Positions 39,101 through 50,905 are shown, numbered from the stretch's first letter. The stretch: 64,000 nt of DNA from Rotaria macrura (GCA_900239685.1 OENT01000671.1:1-64000), one strand, 5' to 3'. Made by a program: numbers and translations. Notes: generated by a model not told the origin, from the sequence alone.

Positions 39101-40346
39101 TGTCATGCTAGAATATTCAAGAGGAAGAGCGTGCAATACGCCTCGAGTATTACTATATCGAACATTTGACATAATGGGGAATAGGAAGGATGTTGGATGA
39201 TGACTACGCTTTGCGTGTCTTGAGCCTTGTCTTCTTCATAGTTAGCAACTGTTAATATACATATCCAACTAATGCAGAAGGAAGAACTAAATCAAGATGC
39301 TTTACTGGATGGAATCATATATACGAGATATAAGAAAAGAAAAAAAGAACACTAAGATGCTACCTAAGAAAAATTTCTAGAGATTTTCTCGTCTTATTTA
39401 TAAAGTATCTTAAACTAAATAATCAAGTCAGTATATCTGACACAAGTCTATGCTTGATAATTTGATCCATTTTTTTAAATTTGACTTGTTAATAAAATGT
39501 AAGTAATTATGAGAACGTATTTACTCTTTGTCTATTGCAATGTTTGTTAAATAAAAGAAGTTGCTAAAATATAGAAACTCGAAATCGTATTTGAAAAAAG
39601 GAGAAAAAACATAAAGCAACAAAAACAAACTGAAGAAGGAAATCAATTCAAAGCATTGTTCACAGTTGCCTTTTTTTGTTATTCTATGGAATATCACCTA
39701 TTCTTGAAAATGAATAAGTGCTTGTTAATGATAAGTTCTTCATCGTGTTGTTCTATAAATACTGTATGCATCAGTACGAAATGATGAAATCGCTTTTCAA
39801 CATCATTACGCGGCATCTCTTTGGAAGCATTTTTCTTTAATCGATCTCGACCTGTATAATTGAGCATTTCTTCCTTTTCATAAAAGGAACTATGACGGTT
39901 TTTTTTCTTCTAAAGAGTACTCATATTGTTGATGATGATGATAATGAGTCTTACAATTCTGCAGACTTCTATAAAAGAAAAAGAAACTAAGAGAAAAAAA
40001 ATGACATAAATATCTTGAAATCTTCAACGATTATTATTCACTTCATAAAAGTACTTCTCTTTGCATTTATAATTTCAATACGAAATAGATTTAATTGTGG
40101 TTTAAGAATGCAGATTTTTCATGGATAAGTAACAGTCTGTAATTCCTCTACATTCTTCTTTCTCATCTATACAACGACTAATCTTCTTTTTGGAGAAAAA
40201 TATTATTTTCATCAGCGTTTTCTGAAAATTTGAAAAAATTATCTATTCGAAAATAATGTATGGAGATAATGAACCAATGTGAGTAATTTATTTTTCTCCT
40301 TTTTTTCTTTATATCTTCTATTCAATCATCGAGTCAATTCATGATG

Positions 40347-40378
<32 letters not shown>

Positions 40379-42891
40379 GCATATGCAGAGTTATCTATAA
40401 TGATGTAAAAATTTTTTTTATTAACAATGATCTATAGATACACGAATAGTTTTTCTATAATCTTTCATTTCTCCCAAGACTTGCATTTAGATATATACAC
40501 AATCAAAATTAGATCAGAAAAAAAACATACAATAGCACTTATGATTTGGATTTGTTTATATACATATGACAGATATTTAGATATGTTAATTACACGCAAA
40601 TACAAGTCAAAAGAGTATTACAGAGGCGGAAGCTTTCTTAGTAACCTTACATGAATCAGAGCAAAATAAACAATCGTATAAAAATACATTCATGTGTCCT
40701 CTAAACATGTTATTAATTCTACTAGGTACAAATTTATTTTTACAGTTTTCTTATATGATGTATTTCATATGTTGTTCTTCTCTCTCTGCTTACGACGTGG
40801 AAGTAGTAGTAGTAGAAGTCTTTCTCATTCTTTCATCGTTGATTACTATTGTGTGTAGAACTTCAAATATAAATCTATTACGAGTCAGTTTATATTGACA
40901 GAAAGAAACAGGACATTGTATTGATCAAAATCGAGAAATGTATTTTATAGAAATGCGTAAGTAGAATTCTATCATGGTCAATGTTCAACTTCTGTTTCTT
41001 GTGCTGAGGCGTTTTTTCATGTCTCTATAACTAATTCTATATAAAGCTTATCATAATGAAAAGAAGATTAAATTGCATTTCTATGAGCGGCATCGACTTT
41101 ATTAAAAAATATGAGAAGCAGCAGTAGCAAACTCATTTAACGAGACTGTTTCAATAAGATGCATGCGCTGAAGAAAAGCATTTTATGTCGTAGATTGTTC
41201 AGAGAGAATTCCCCTTTGTTAAAATCGATAATAAATATAGATATGAATGGAATTTTGTGTTTTTTTTTCAGAATATTGTTAATAGGATCGAGTAAGTGTA
41301 TAGCTAATGTGTTTTCCTATTACTTAATAACAACGTAATCATCAATTAGATCTGGCAATTAATCTTATACTATCGTTAAGTTTTCATCTTCTTCAAAACA
41401 CTTTGGATTTGAAGACTAATAGGTCGTTCCGTCTATTGTTAATCTATCATCAGAGTTTGTCCTATCCTCTTGTTATTTCTTCGATATTCTGTTGCCACTT
41501 GAATGATAAGTATGTGCGTGCAATTGCTTTCACATAATAATTCATTCATTAGTCAAAATCGTCAAATAATATTGATATCGATCGATAGAAGATATGAACA
41601 AGTAAATCTATCTTAATTATCGTAAACATTGAGTAATAAATCAAATGATAAACAAAAAAAAGAAGACGAACTGCTCTCTTCCAATAATATTTTGAATAGA
41701 ACGAAAGAAAACTTAATCACGTTTTCAGCTTCTTACTGCTTTTTTTTTCTTTTTGGATTTTAAAAATAACATCAGCCATTCAATTCTATTTGGGAAAATA
41801 CTCTGATGAAATAACATTAAATTTTCTTTGAATATTTCATTAAACATAAGTATGCCATAGAATAATAACGTTTTATATTACTAGAGTAAAAGAGTTCTAA
41901 AAAAAGAATTAGATCGTAAAACGTTTCTTTTTTGTATTTTTATTTAAAAAACATCAATGATTGATATACATGCATTAAGAATCGTATGACTTTATTTGTT
42001 CGATATATGTATTTACATTGGGTGTTTTTCTTTCTTTAAATTTAAGAAAGCAATCTTTGTTGTTGTTCCTTATTTTTTTGCCTCCTTTGTTCGTACGTTA
42101 ACCTGATCATGTTTGACATCCTATTAATGTAAAAGGATTTTCTAAAGTACACTAACGTATTGTGAATAATATCGTGGTCGTGAAATAATTCATAGGTTTA
42201 ATTACATATGCACGTTGTTGTATATTTTTTTTCGATGCCATGAAATCAATCTTTGTTTAATTATCAACATCCGGAAATGACACGAAAGCAATCATATATA
42301 AATATGTATCTATTTCGAATAGGAGAAAAGTAATTGAACACAATTCTTGTATTCTCTTTTCAGTTGAGTCCGACATTAGGTTCAATTTTGAAGTAATCAT
42401 ATTTTCATAATACTTGATATGTATATATATATTTTTTTTCTCTTCATAACTAGAACAATGCAATAGTGTAGACATCATGATTAAGTTAAAAATATTCTAA
42501 TCGTGTGATTCTAACATGATTGATGATTTTCAATTATGCTATCCTGTTTATAAAACATCCTTGGACGTTTTTTTTTTATTGTGTAATTGATGACCTTGTT
42601 TGGCATTTTCTCCTTGTATTAGAAAAACACTTGTAGATTTAATAATATAGTGAACTTATTTTGTGTTCTCCCTATCCTGAATTCTAGAATATTGAGTGCT
42701 ATTTGTAATCAAGTTTTGATTTAGTTCACCAAACAATAGAGAAATAATAAGGCGGAAGAGTCTTGAGCAAAATCGAGAAGAAAAATCTTGTTTTTCTTTT
42801 GCTAATAAAGTTGTTTTAATCTAGACGATGGTTTGATTTTCCTCAAAGTAACTATACAATAAGTCTTTTATACCCGATTGATTTTGATACT
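36116..42891. other. Spacer of 6.8 kb, microsatellite-bearing, no convincing gene
   Basis: This is the longest gene-free stretch in the window. Microsatellites occur at 36884-36899 (TA), 37295-37315 (CT) and 40344-40377 (ATA). On the minus strand a possible terminal exon pair could be argued: about 37248-37217 ending at GTAAGTATG, then a GCAG acceptor near 37098 followed by a short frame ending NNDP. I could not connect it to any upstream exons. The remaining open frames are low-complexity artefacts. It may hold a non-coding RNA, long introns or distal regulation of the downstream GPCR. Confidence 0.45.
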
Positions 42892-44431
42892 ATGGTATTT
42901 TCATTAAATCAAACATCATCAACAAGTGAAACGAATAATGTTATCGATTTACCGCAAGGTTTAACTTGGTATCCATTCTATCCTGGTGTATGTCCACCAA
43001 CATATAATATTATTCTACAAGGTTTTTGTGCACCATTAATAATAATTATATCAACTGTATTAAATTCTTTAATTGCTGTTGTACTACTTCAAAAACATCT
43101 TCGTTCACCAACAAATATTCTTCTTCTAGCTATTGCACTCTATGACACATTAACAGGACTTTTTCCTTTTCCAGCCTATATATTTGTGTTTACGTTTCGA
43201 CAATGCAGTGACTATATACTGTATAATTACGGTTGGTTTCATCGTATTAGTCATGATGTGCTACCGTTTATTTTTCATACTTGTTCTATATGGGTTAGTT
43301 CATCCTTCATTCTTTGTTTATATTGTAATCAATCTTTTATCTTTAATATAGATAACTGTTGTGTTAGCTATTCAACGTTACATATATGTATGTTATTCAG
43401 ACAAGGCTAAACAATGGTGCACAGTACCCATGGCATTGAAAGCTATTGCTTGTGTCAACATGTTAGCACTTATTGTAGCTATACCAATGTTTATTGAAGG
43501 TACATTCGAAGCAACAAAAGTTTATTCATTACTTGATCCAATGAAAACCTTCGATGCATGTGCAGTTCGTGATTATTCAGTAGATCCAAAATATAGCACA
43601 TTATTTTCAATCTATTCACTTATTCGTGCTTTATTAATTAATGTTGGTCCATGTACAGTACTTGTTATATTAAATGCTATATTAGTTGCACGTATGAAAG
43701 AAGCAAAGAAAAATCGAGAGAAACTCATACGACGACGTAGCTATGAAGTTCGAGCACAAGAACAAACCAATGTAACACTAATGCTTGTATGTATCAATGA
43801 ATGATTGAATAGAACATTATCAGTAAATTTAATTATTTCTTAATTATACTGTTTTGTTCTTCTTCTTTAGGTTATTGTAGTAACCATGTTTTTAATTGTT
43901 GAAATACCTATGGCTCTTTATTTGATTGTATCAGGTATATTAAGAGCACTTAAATCAAATTTTCTAGCCAACTTTTTACATTTTGCTGTACAATTATTAA
44001 ATTTTGCTGTCTTACTATCATATCCCATAAATTTCTTTATTTATTGTCGAATGTCAAGAGCATTTCGAGATGCATTTACAAAACTCGTGTGCCCATCATG
44101 TATTAGAATGCGACAACAACGTTTACAATCAATTGCAACACCATTAATTGCTAAACAATGTGCAACAATAACAAATGCTGATCAATTAGAACTTAATCAT
44201 ACAACCATAGAAAGAATAGCTTCTAAAGATGAAAATTTGCCTCTATCATCTGTGATATCAAATACTACAACGAACAAAACACATGTGTCATCGTGTCATT
44301 CATTAGGTCACCGAAATAATAATGAAATGAAAAAGACGTCTATGGGTTTAGTTGGAAAACCAAGTGTTTCATTCGGTGATGATGTTAATATATTAAATAA
44401 TACTAATGATAGAAGATCTATGGATTTATAA
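42892..44431 (+). CDS. Class A peptide GPCR, FMRFamide/myoinhibitory (sex-peptide receptor)-like
   Basis: Three exons: 42892-43293, 43352-43786 and 43871-44431, giving 465 codons plus stop. Seven membrane segments are visible, from IILQGFCAPLIIIISTVLNS (TM1) to NFAVLLSYPINFFIYCRMSR (TM7). TM2 contains LRSPTNILLLAIALYD. The TM3 end reads AIQRYIYVCY in place of the usual DRY, as in the receptors for FMRFamide-like and myoinhibitory peptides and the insect sex-peptide receptor. The NPxxY position is YPINFFIY. A possible N-glycosylation site (NQTS) is near the N-terminus. The Ser/Thr/Asn-rich tail of about 130 residues may take part in desensitisation. It should sit in the plasma membrane of neurons or effector cells. 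The ligand cannot be read from sequence. Confidence 0.88.
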
Positions 44432-45055
44432 AATCAGAAATATAACAAACAGGGAACACGATTTTCTTTGTCTCTAAATGTTTTGCTTGTGTTACAATTT
44501 GAAACAGTAAATTGATATACGTATGTATTGAACAGTAATGTTCAATTATAGAAAAAAAATAGGAATTTTCATATTATTAATCAAAATAATATGTTCGATT
44601 TTTATTTTGAAATATTTTTGACATATTCCTATTTTTATATCAATATGATTGTGAATCTCAAAATATAGATATGGCAAAATAATACCTTGTCATTTTTACT
44701 TGTCAAATTTTTAAGCCACTCAATATTGTGTGTTTCAACATATTCTCATGAGATAAAATTTTTGATAAACAACTCAATTAACATAGAAAATATTAAAACA
44801 CTTCGTGATCACATTGACGTAGATTGCATATCGAATTCTAAAATATTTACATAGTATTGTTGAAAGAAGATAATTATATTTCATAGAGTATTTATCGATA
44901 ATATTTAAATTTTGAATTTTTTATCAATTTCTATCATATCAATATTAAAGTAATATGAACCAGAAAAACATAGTTAAATATACAGATAAAATATAATGTA
45001 AAAGCCTAATTTAGTTTCATGCATTCGTTACTTTCTATTTCATACATACATAAAA
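44432..45055. other. Short AT-rich spacer
   Basis: Holds the 3' UTR of the GPCR gene and very AT-rich DNA. No gene or repeat is seen. Confidence 0.5.
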
Positions 45056-45250
45056 ATGAAGAACAGTCTGTTCGTTATGATTCTATTAGTATTCATATTA
45101 ATATTGAATACATGCATTGATGCTAATCCTAATACGATTTATTGCATGCAAGATGTGAATGACAAAATAGTCGACTGCTATCGCAATATTGATCTTAATA
45201 GTGATGGCTTCGATGATATTCTTGTAACATGTGAGGTAGCTAAACGTTGA
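45056..45250 (+). CDS. Possible small secreted Cys-containing protein
   Basis: A 64-codon frame opens with ATG-AAG and a textbook signal peptide (basic start, then FVMILLVFILILN, with cleavage likely after the Ala of CIDA). The mature part holds three Cys and an acidic DLNSDGFDDI motif resembling the calcium-binding loop of EF hands or VCBS/FG-GAP repeats. The frame ends in KR-stop. A second short open stretch at 45298-45364 (RETNAMLAIISGVPLCSRIAN, about 21 codons) follows an AG and could be a second exon, but no donor of the right phase was found. I do not recognise the family. It could be a small secreted factor or a relic of a longer gene. Confidence 0.45.
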   Translation: MKNSLFVMILLVFILILNTCIDANPNTIYCMQDVNDKIVDCYRNIDLNSDGFDDILVTCEVAKR

Positions 45251-45749
45251 GCTTATGCTGAATTGATTAATTGAAAAGGCAATGGATTTTGCGTTAGGCG
45301 TGAAACAAATGCTATGTTAGCTATTATTTCCGGTGTTCCTCTATGTTCGAGAATTGCAAATTAAATATATAACAAAAGAAAAAAAAAATGCAAAAGTGTC
45401 TTTTTCTTTTTTTAAATCGATGAATAAAATCATTTTACGCATCGAATACTTGTAAGATTTTTATGTCAACCATTGAAGGTAGACCATCGTACACATGTCA
45501 TGTCGACATGTACCCATGACGTTTGTTTCCGCTTCCAATCGATGAATAATTGTCATCATTGTATAATACCTATGTCAATCGTAGACAGAATTATTTTTTG
45601 AAAGGCTATGAATGAGTTGTGCTCGATTAGATTTATTTAGTTTTGATTAAAAAAGACAAGGTTCAATTCGAATAAATATCAGAAAATCGATTAAGATGTA
45701 GATAAAGAAAACAAATAAAAACAAACATGACTTTTAATTATCTATTATT
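45251..45749. other. Short spacer
   Basis: Lies between the small secreted frame and the 3' end of the PhnW-like gene. It contains the ACATGTCATGTCGACATGT palindrome cluster near 45493-45511. No gene is seen beyond the possible second exon noted for the preceding entry. Confidence 0.45.
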
Positions 45750-47378
45750 TCATATTGCTTCTTTCAATGGCAGATCAATATGCATTTCTTGACATACTTC
45801 CTTAATGCATTCAGCTAATTTTTCCATATCATTCTCAAATAATCGACCAATATTACCAATACGAAAGCAATCAGTTTCAGTTGTCTTGCCTGGATAAATT
45901 AATTGATCTAAAATTAGAAGAAGAAGAAAAAAACAAGATGAGATCCAAACACGTTCTTCATATTTCATCTATTTTCATACGTTTATTGCTAAGTTTACTG
46001 TAAAATGTTTGAAATTCAAATGGTGCTGGTGGATAATAATACGATGTAATAATATATGTTTGATATTCGGGCTTAATTAATTCAACAAAACCAAATGTAC
46101 GCATTTTTTCTCGTACAAATTTATTATTTGCTTGATATCTAATTATTAACGAAAATATACTTATTTTTATTCTAATCAATAGAATAGATTCTCTACCGTT
46201 TAGCACGACCTTGTACACCCCCTTCGTCATTTAATTCATCTAATGCACGTTTAAATGCAAGAATTGTATGTGTTGGTGCTAGATACATAAAAATATATGT
46301 CATTAAAAGAAAAACAATTGATCGAATCGTTTTACATACGTGTAAAACGAAATTGTTTACTCTGTTCCATGTAAATGTATTGATTGTATAAGTCAAGTGC
46401 TAAACTACGTGCTTGACCTGAACAAATATGAATTAATCATAGATTCAACGGAACAATTATTCAACCTTGACATGTAAGTAGATGTTGTTTTTTACAAATA
46501 ACAAAAGCAAAGCCAGGTACACCTTCAATACATTTATTAGCCGAACTAATTATATATGTTATATGACCATTACGAAGACTAACAGGTATTGCACCAAAAC
46601 CACTCATTGAATCAACAATATATACTGTTGAACCTAAATAAATTTTGCAAGAAAATGAAATTTATAATCATAATTAATAATAAAAAATAAAATACCTTTG
46701 ATTGTACTATGATCATAGACTAATTGTCCAATTTCTTCAATAGGATTTAAAATCCCTGAACTTGTTTCACAATGAATAATTGCAACATGTGTATATTGAT
46801 TTGATTTTAATTTATCAGCGACACGATCAATTTGAACACGTACTGTTTCATGAAATGAAAGAATATCGTATGGAATATTTAATATTCGACACATTTTTAT
46901 CATTCGTTGACCATATGCACCATTTTCAATAATTAAAACCTTGAAAAAGAAAAAGTAACAACAACATGTTGTGTAATACAATATAAAAGCCAGGAAAATG
47001 ATCTACTTTAGCGTCATGCTGTGGAACAGATGTTGAAAATGTTGCTTCGACTGCATACGTACCACTTCCTTGAATAAGTACAGCAGTGTATTCATCCGGT
47101 GATGCATCTAAAACAATAAAGAAATTAAATAGCAAAGTAATGTATTGAAAATAATTGAAATCAACCTGCTAATTCAATTAATTTTCCACGAATATGAGCA
47201 ATTATATTCAAAAAAATAGTATCACGTGAACCTAAATCATGAAGCATTGCTTGTTTTACTGTTAGACTGGTCGTTAATGGACCAGGTGTAAATAATTTTG
47301 AATCATTCTCTACATTGAACAATATTTTAATATAATAGTAATAATGATAACAAAAAGAAAATCACCTTTCACATCCAT
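45750..47378 (-). CDS. 2-aminoethylphosphonate-pyruvate transaminase (PhnW-type), PLP enzyme
   Basis: Nine exons on the minus strand: 47378-47366, 47309-47166, 47107-47007, 46939-46696, 46633-46466, 46417-46340, 46278-46197, 46138-45981 and 45907-45750, giving 381 codons plus stop. Bacterial PhnW is about 367. The protein opens with [17 protein letters not shown], a hallmark of this family, then has GSGTYAVEA for PLP phosphate contact, VDSMSGFGA with the cofactor Asp, and SSANKCIEG with Lys201 as the expected Schiff-base residue. PhnW converts 2-aminoethylphosphonate and pyruvate to phosphonoacetaldehyde and alanine, in the cytosol or a mitochondrion; no clear targeting peptide is seen. The C-terminal domain ends in FRIGNIG followed by a helix. 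A serine-pyruvate aminotransferase is the alternative, but the N-terminal motif favours PhnW. The first exon is only 13 bases. No partner phosphonatase gene is in the window. Confidence 0.9.
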
Positions 47379-47525
47379 GTTACTTAACGAAGCAAAATAT
47401 CATATCATGTCTATCATCGTTTTGCTTGGTAACTGAGGCAATTCTCGTAGCCAATAGAAATATTGTCTATAGAAAATAATCAAAATAAACAAACAAACAC
47501 GAGGACATATTCTTATTTGTTGATA
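47379..47525. promoter_or_regulatory. Very short divergent promoter interval
   Basis: Only 147 bp separate the start codons of the PhnW-like gene (minus) and the zinc-finger gene (plus), so both promoters and 5' UTRs must overlap here. No TATA box is obvious. Confidence 0.55.
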
Positions 47526-48311
47526 ATGTCGAAAACAAGTATTGAATTAAATGAAAATCAATCATTATTTTTACCATATTATAAAAATCTTTTACCAAAA
47601 TCAATTAATAATGAAATTAATCTTTCGAAAAAAACTCCGAAACGTTGCTCATCATCATCCTATCGACAACGTCTTGAACGTATTAAAACTAATTGTCAAT
47701 TAATACGACAACGTCGCAGTCGTCGTTATTTATTTCCAATTATTCCTATTGAACTTCGTCCAAGTTTATTTCAACAACGTCATTATAGATCAGGTTCATT
47801 AGAACTCTTAAATGTCAATGTTAGTCATTGGCAACCAACAAATTTTCTACGTCTATCAGATGAATATTTATATAAATGTAAATATGCTGTATATTCGACA
47901 ACGAATCGACATTTTAAACAAAATGAATTTTATCGTTTTTTAAGAGAAATATTTTCTTATTCATTGTCTACAAATGAACATTCGACTGATACACATGTAT
48001 GTCAATTATGTCATTATAAATTTAATTCAAATCATATGTTTAATTTACATTTAAATCGTCGAAGTATATTAATACAATATCGATGTTTAACATGTCAAAC
48101 TTGGATTAGATCAATGAATCCATGTGAAGCATATTATCATTTATTACTACATAGTAATATTGCCAAAGAAAAACGTATTGGACAATTGAATATTAATTAT
48201 GATTCGAAACAATGTTTAGTAAGTTTACTTTCGAAAAGAGATAATAATGATGCTAGGGTCGGCATGACCTTTAAAAATATCCAGGAGTTCATTTTGAAAA
48301 TATCTGTATAA
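47526..48311 (+). CDS. C2H2-like zinc-finger protein (3' end uncertain)
   Basis: A frame of 262 codons starts at ATG 47526; earlier in-frame sequence has no ATG. The N-terminal half is basic (RQRLERIK, RQRRSRRY). Two Cys pairs follow: CQLC-x12-H without a good second His, and CLTC-x14-H-x3-H, which fits a C2H2 finger. A strong GTAAGT donor lies at 48219 after CAATGTTTA, so the true exon may end at 48218 and the last 30 codons may be intronic. A possible acceptor (ATATATCAG) lies near 48425. A nucleic-acid-binding role is likely, but the family is not recognised. Confidence 0.7.
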   Translation: MSKTSIELNENQSLFLPYYKNLLPKSINNEINLSKKTPKRCSSSSYRQRLERIKTNCQLIRQRRSRRYLFPIIPIELRPSLFQQRHYRSGSLELLNVNVSHWQPTNFLRLSDEYLYKCKYAVYSTTNRHFKQNEFYRFLREIFSYSLSTNEHSTDTHVCQLCHYKFNSNHMFNLHLNRRSILIQYRCLTCQTWIRSMNPCEAYYHLLLHSNIAKEKRIGQLNINYDSKQCLVSLLSKRDNNDARVGMTFKNIQEFILKISV

Positions 48312-49868
48312 AATGACTCGCGTATTTTGACAAGAATTACTTCGAAGACTTGTAAAAACGAAGTAATGCCATTATGCGACACGAGAATCTTTCACAGCTT
48401 CTTTCTTTCTAAATGAATATATCAGGAAATTAAAATATCTATGTATGTAACCGTGTGAGACTCGATATCGTTCATTAGCAGCATCACAATACTTGTCAAC
48501 TAGAATAATTATCGTCAGAATAGAAGTATTATTACTATCACGATGCTATGTCTTGTCTGCTCTATTGTTGAGACATGGTTTCGTTCATGATAACTGAAGA
48601 ATGTTCTAATTACACAGAACATCTGTAACATTGATGAGTAGGTCTTTGCCAGTTTGGGATGTAGTGCTCATGAATATCGTTGTTTTATGGTTTAATATCC
48701 ATAGGATAATGTAAAACAAATCAGCACCAACATGAAATCTATTTTCGGTCAACGAATACAAGAGTTTACTTTTGCAATTATGAATCTTAACTTTTACCTA
48801 GAAGTATCGGCAGGTCCATCAAACTTGAATAATATTTCCGAAAAATTTGTTTGTAGAGTAATGCAAGAATCATTTTTTTGAACTACTGTATATCGTTGTC
48901 GAATTTCACTCTTGATAAAAGATGTCGCCATGTAGCAGAACTTGTGTTGACATGCAATAGCTGTTGAGTTTTTCTTAGTTGAAATGGTGCTCTCAAATTG
49001 ATCAATAAAGAATATAGCACGACCTAACAGTAATCTCGTATACAAGTCTGAAGCTAAGAAGTTTCCTTTTACATAGAATCAATTACATCGAAACCCCTTG
49101 AACTCTATTGATATTATTTCGCCAATTTTTCAATTATCGTTCATAGCAGAGCGCCGAGGAACGGGATGGGGCAGTAAAAATGAAGAGGTGGCTAGATGGA
49201 ACAGGACAGGACTGATTCCTCTCGGGATGGGATATGATCAATTAACTTCTTTGTGCCGTCAATTATTTACAAGCATAATGGGCCTTGAGTATTGTACATT
49301 CATTGCAGTTTTGCGACAACTATGCACTGAGTTAAGCATGCAGATATTGGAGGTCATTCGACTGGTCGTCTTCACACAGTGTCAATATGTCACTTGTATG
49401 AAACAATACAGGGATTGTATTTTAATCATTGTTCACGTCATTCTAATCTCTTTATTATCTAGATGTTTATAATATAGTTTTTCTGAGATCATTTACTCGT
49501 GAAGTAGTGTTTTAGCTAGTGTTGCTTATTGTAGTTTTCATTGTTCTTTTTTCTGATACAGGGTTTCTCATGAATAAAACAAGTTTGCCGTGCAAATATC
49601 ATCGTGATAGACAGTTTTTTCATGTAAATCTGTTCTTATAACTGATCAATGGATTTCATTAAGCAAGAAAGTAGAAATTAACAAATATGTTTCAATCACA
49701 TTATCAGATAAAAAGAAAGAATCACGTTTACATGTTAGAATAACACGGGATGGGACCAGTTTTTTTGTCGTCCAGTGGAGCTCTGGTTCATAGAGCAGTG
49801 TCTTCGGATTTTATCCATCTACTCTGATAGATTACGTTGGGGTAGGTCATTTTAGCACACGATTCGAG
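48312..49868. other. Spacer without recognisable gene
   Basis: The minus-strand frame at 48794-49045 and the plus frame at 49098-49472 look slightly protein-like but show no motif, splice partners or family. The 49150-49240 part is unusually GC and purine rich (GAGCGCCGAGGAACGGGATGG-like) and may be a relic of something larger. No tRNA fold was found here. Confidence 0.45.
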
Positions 49869-50324
49869 TAACCCCCCTAATAATAGAAGCCCTCGGGGGC
49901 TTCTAAACTGTCCACTGCCCAAAAATTTCCGAGGGGCTTTCTATTAGGTCCTAAATTTTTTCAATGATTTTAGACGCGAAAACAGAAAGTGTTGATAAAG
50001 CAACGGGGAAACAGCTGATTTTTATATTTTAAATCAGTTTTAAGTCAACAAAAAATCAAGAAATCTAAAAAATCAGTGACTCGATTGAAATGATAAAATT
50101 TGCTATCCTTGTTGTTCGAAATATTAATTTAGAGAGATACCGTTTAAATCCGATTTTCTTGATTTCTGTGATTATTTTATTAAAAATACGAAAATTCAGT
50201 TGTTTCCGCTTTGACCTGGGTGGAAACCAGAACTGTCGAACATGTTTTTTTAATTACACCGAACTATATATCCCTAGAGAGAATCGGACGCTGATTGAGA
50301 ATATGTAAAGGTGTTTATAAGGCT

Positions 50325-50585
50325 TTGACCAAAAGGTGGGATATATGCAGATGTGTGTAGGAAGACTTTCTCTATCGGGCAGCACAAATATTTTTCAGTT
50401 CTGTTGTGCACCGATGATTTCGAAAATTATCGCCATATTCGCTGTAGCATACATTAAAAAGCAGCGAATGTGGCGTCATCTATTGAAATCATCGGTGCAC
50501 AGCAGAACTTTATTAATATATGTGCCACCGGATAGAGGAAGTCTTCCTCTCTTGATATAAGCACATCCTGCATTTTGGTCAAAAA
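50325..50585. repeat. Long internal palindrome
   Basis: TTTGACCAAAAGGTGGGATAT at the left pairs with ATATAAGCACATCCTGC and TTTTGGTCAAAA at the right. Inner arms pair AGGAAGACTTTCTCTATC with GATAGAGGAAGTCTTCCT, and CACCGATGATTTC with GAAATCATCGGTG. The predicted hairpin is about 125 bp per arm with bulges. It sits inside the element at 49869-50905. Confidence 0.8.
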
Positions 50586-50889
50586 CTGGCATGAAACTTA
50601 TAATCACCTTTGGTTGAAAAATATCGTTGACAAAGATGGTCTCATCGTCACTATTGTCCTTGCAAAGAATTTCAGGGATTTTTAGGAGTTTTTAAAGCAA
50701 CTTTCCGGCAGATTTCAAAACTTTTATTCTGGAAAATAAGAAAATGAAACAAAACTTTTAGCTTTAGATCCTGAATTTTCACCATTTTACGATTAACATA
50801 CCAATCAAGTTTTTCGAAAATTTTGTAAAATTGGGGGGCTTCTAATATATTATTCATATCGAATCTTTCCGAGGGGGCTTCTAATAAAC

Positions 50890-50902
50890 GGGGGGGGGGG
50901 GG
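50890..50902. repeat. G homopolymer, 13 bases
   Basis: Thirteen consecutive G form part of the right terminal repeat of the element at 49869-50905; the left end has only six C at the matching place. Confidence 0.85.
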
Positions 50903-50905
50903 TTA

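Larger units (their letters stand above)
49869..50905. mobile_element. Non-autonomous DNA transposon-like element with C/G-rich inverted ends
   Basis: The left end reads TA-ACCCCCCTAATAATAGAAGCC and the right end is its inverse, ending GGCTTCTAATAAACGGGG and closing with T-TA, so TA flanks both sides as a likely target duplication. A second copy of the CCTCGG / GGCTTCT words occurs just inside each end. The core contains a long palindrome (50325-50585, listed separately). Length is about 1.03 kb. No transposase frame is present. The poly-G at 50890-50902 lengthens the right terminal repeat relative to the left. Confidence 0.72.

Noticed and set aside
36900-42800. Many short frames on both strands
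   Set aside because: Low-complexity, rich in Lys/Ile/Phe/Tyr as expected from AT-rich non-coding DNA; none shows a domain.
48197-48382. Minus-strand frame of 61 codons opposite the end of the zinc-finger gene
   Set aside because: It overlaps the plus-strand coding end and shows no motif; possibly part of a repeat, but one copy cannot show that.
48794-49472. Two mildly protein-like frames downstream of the zinc-finger gene
   Set aside because: No recognisable domain, no start context and no spliced partners; kept as a note in the spacer entry only.
49741-49860. Possible tRNA because of a GGTTCATAG-like block
   Set aside because: No cloverleaf could be drawn: the acceptor and D arms do not pair and the block spacing is wrong.
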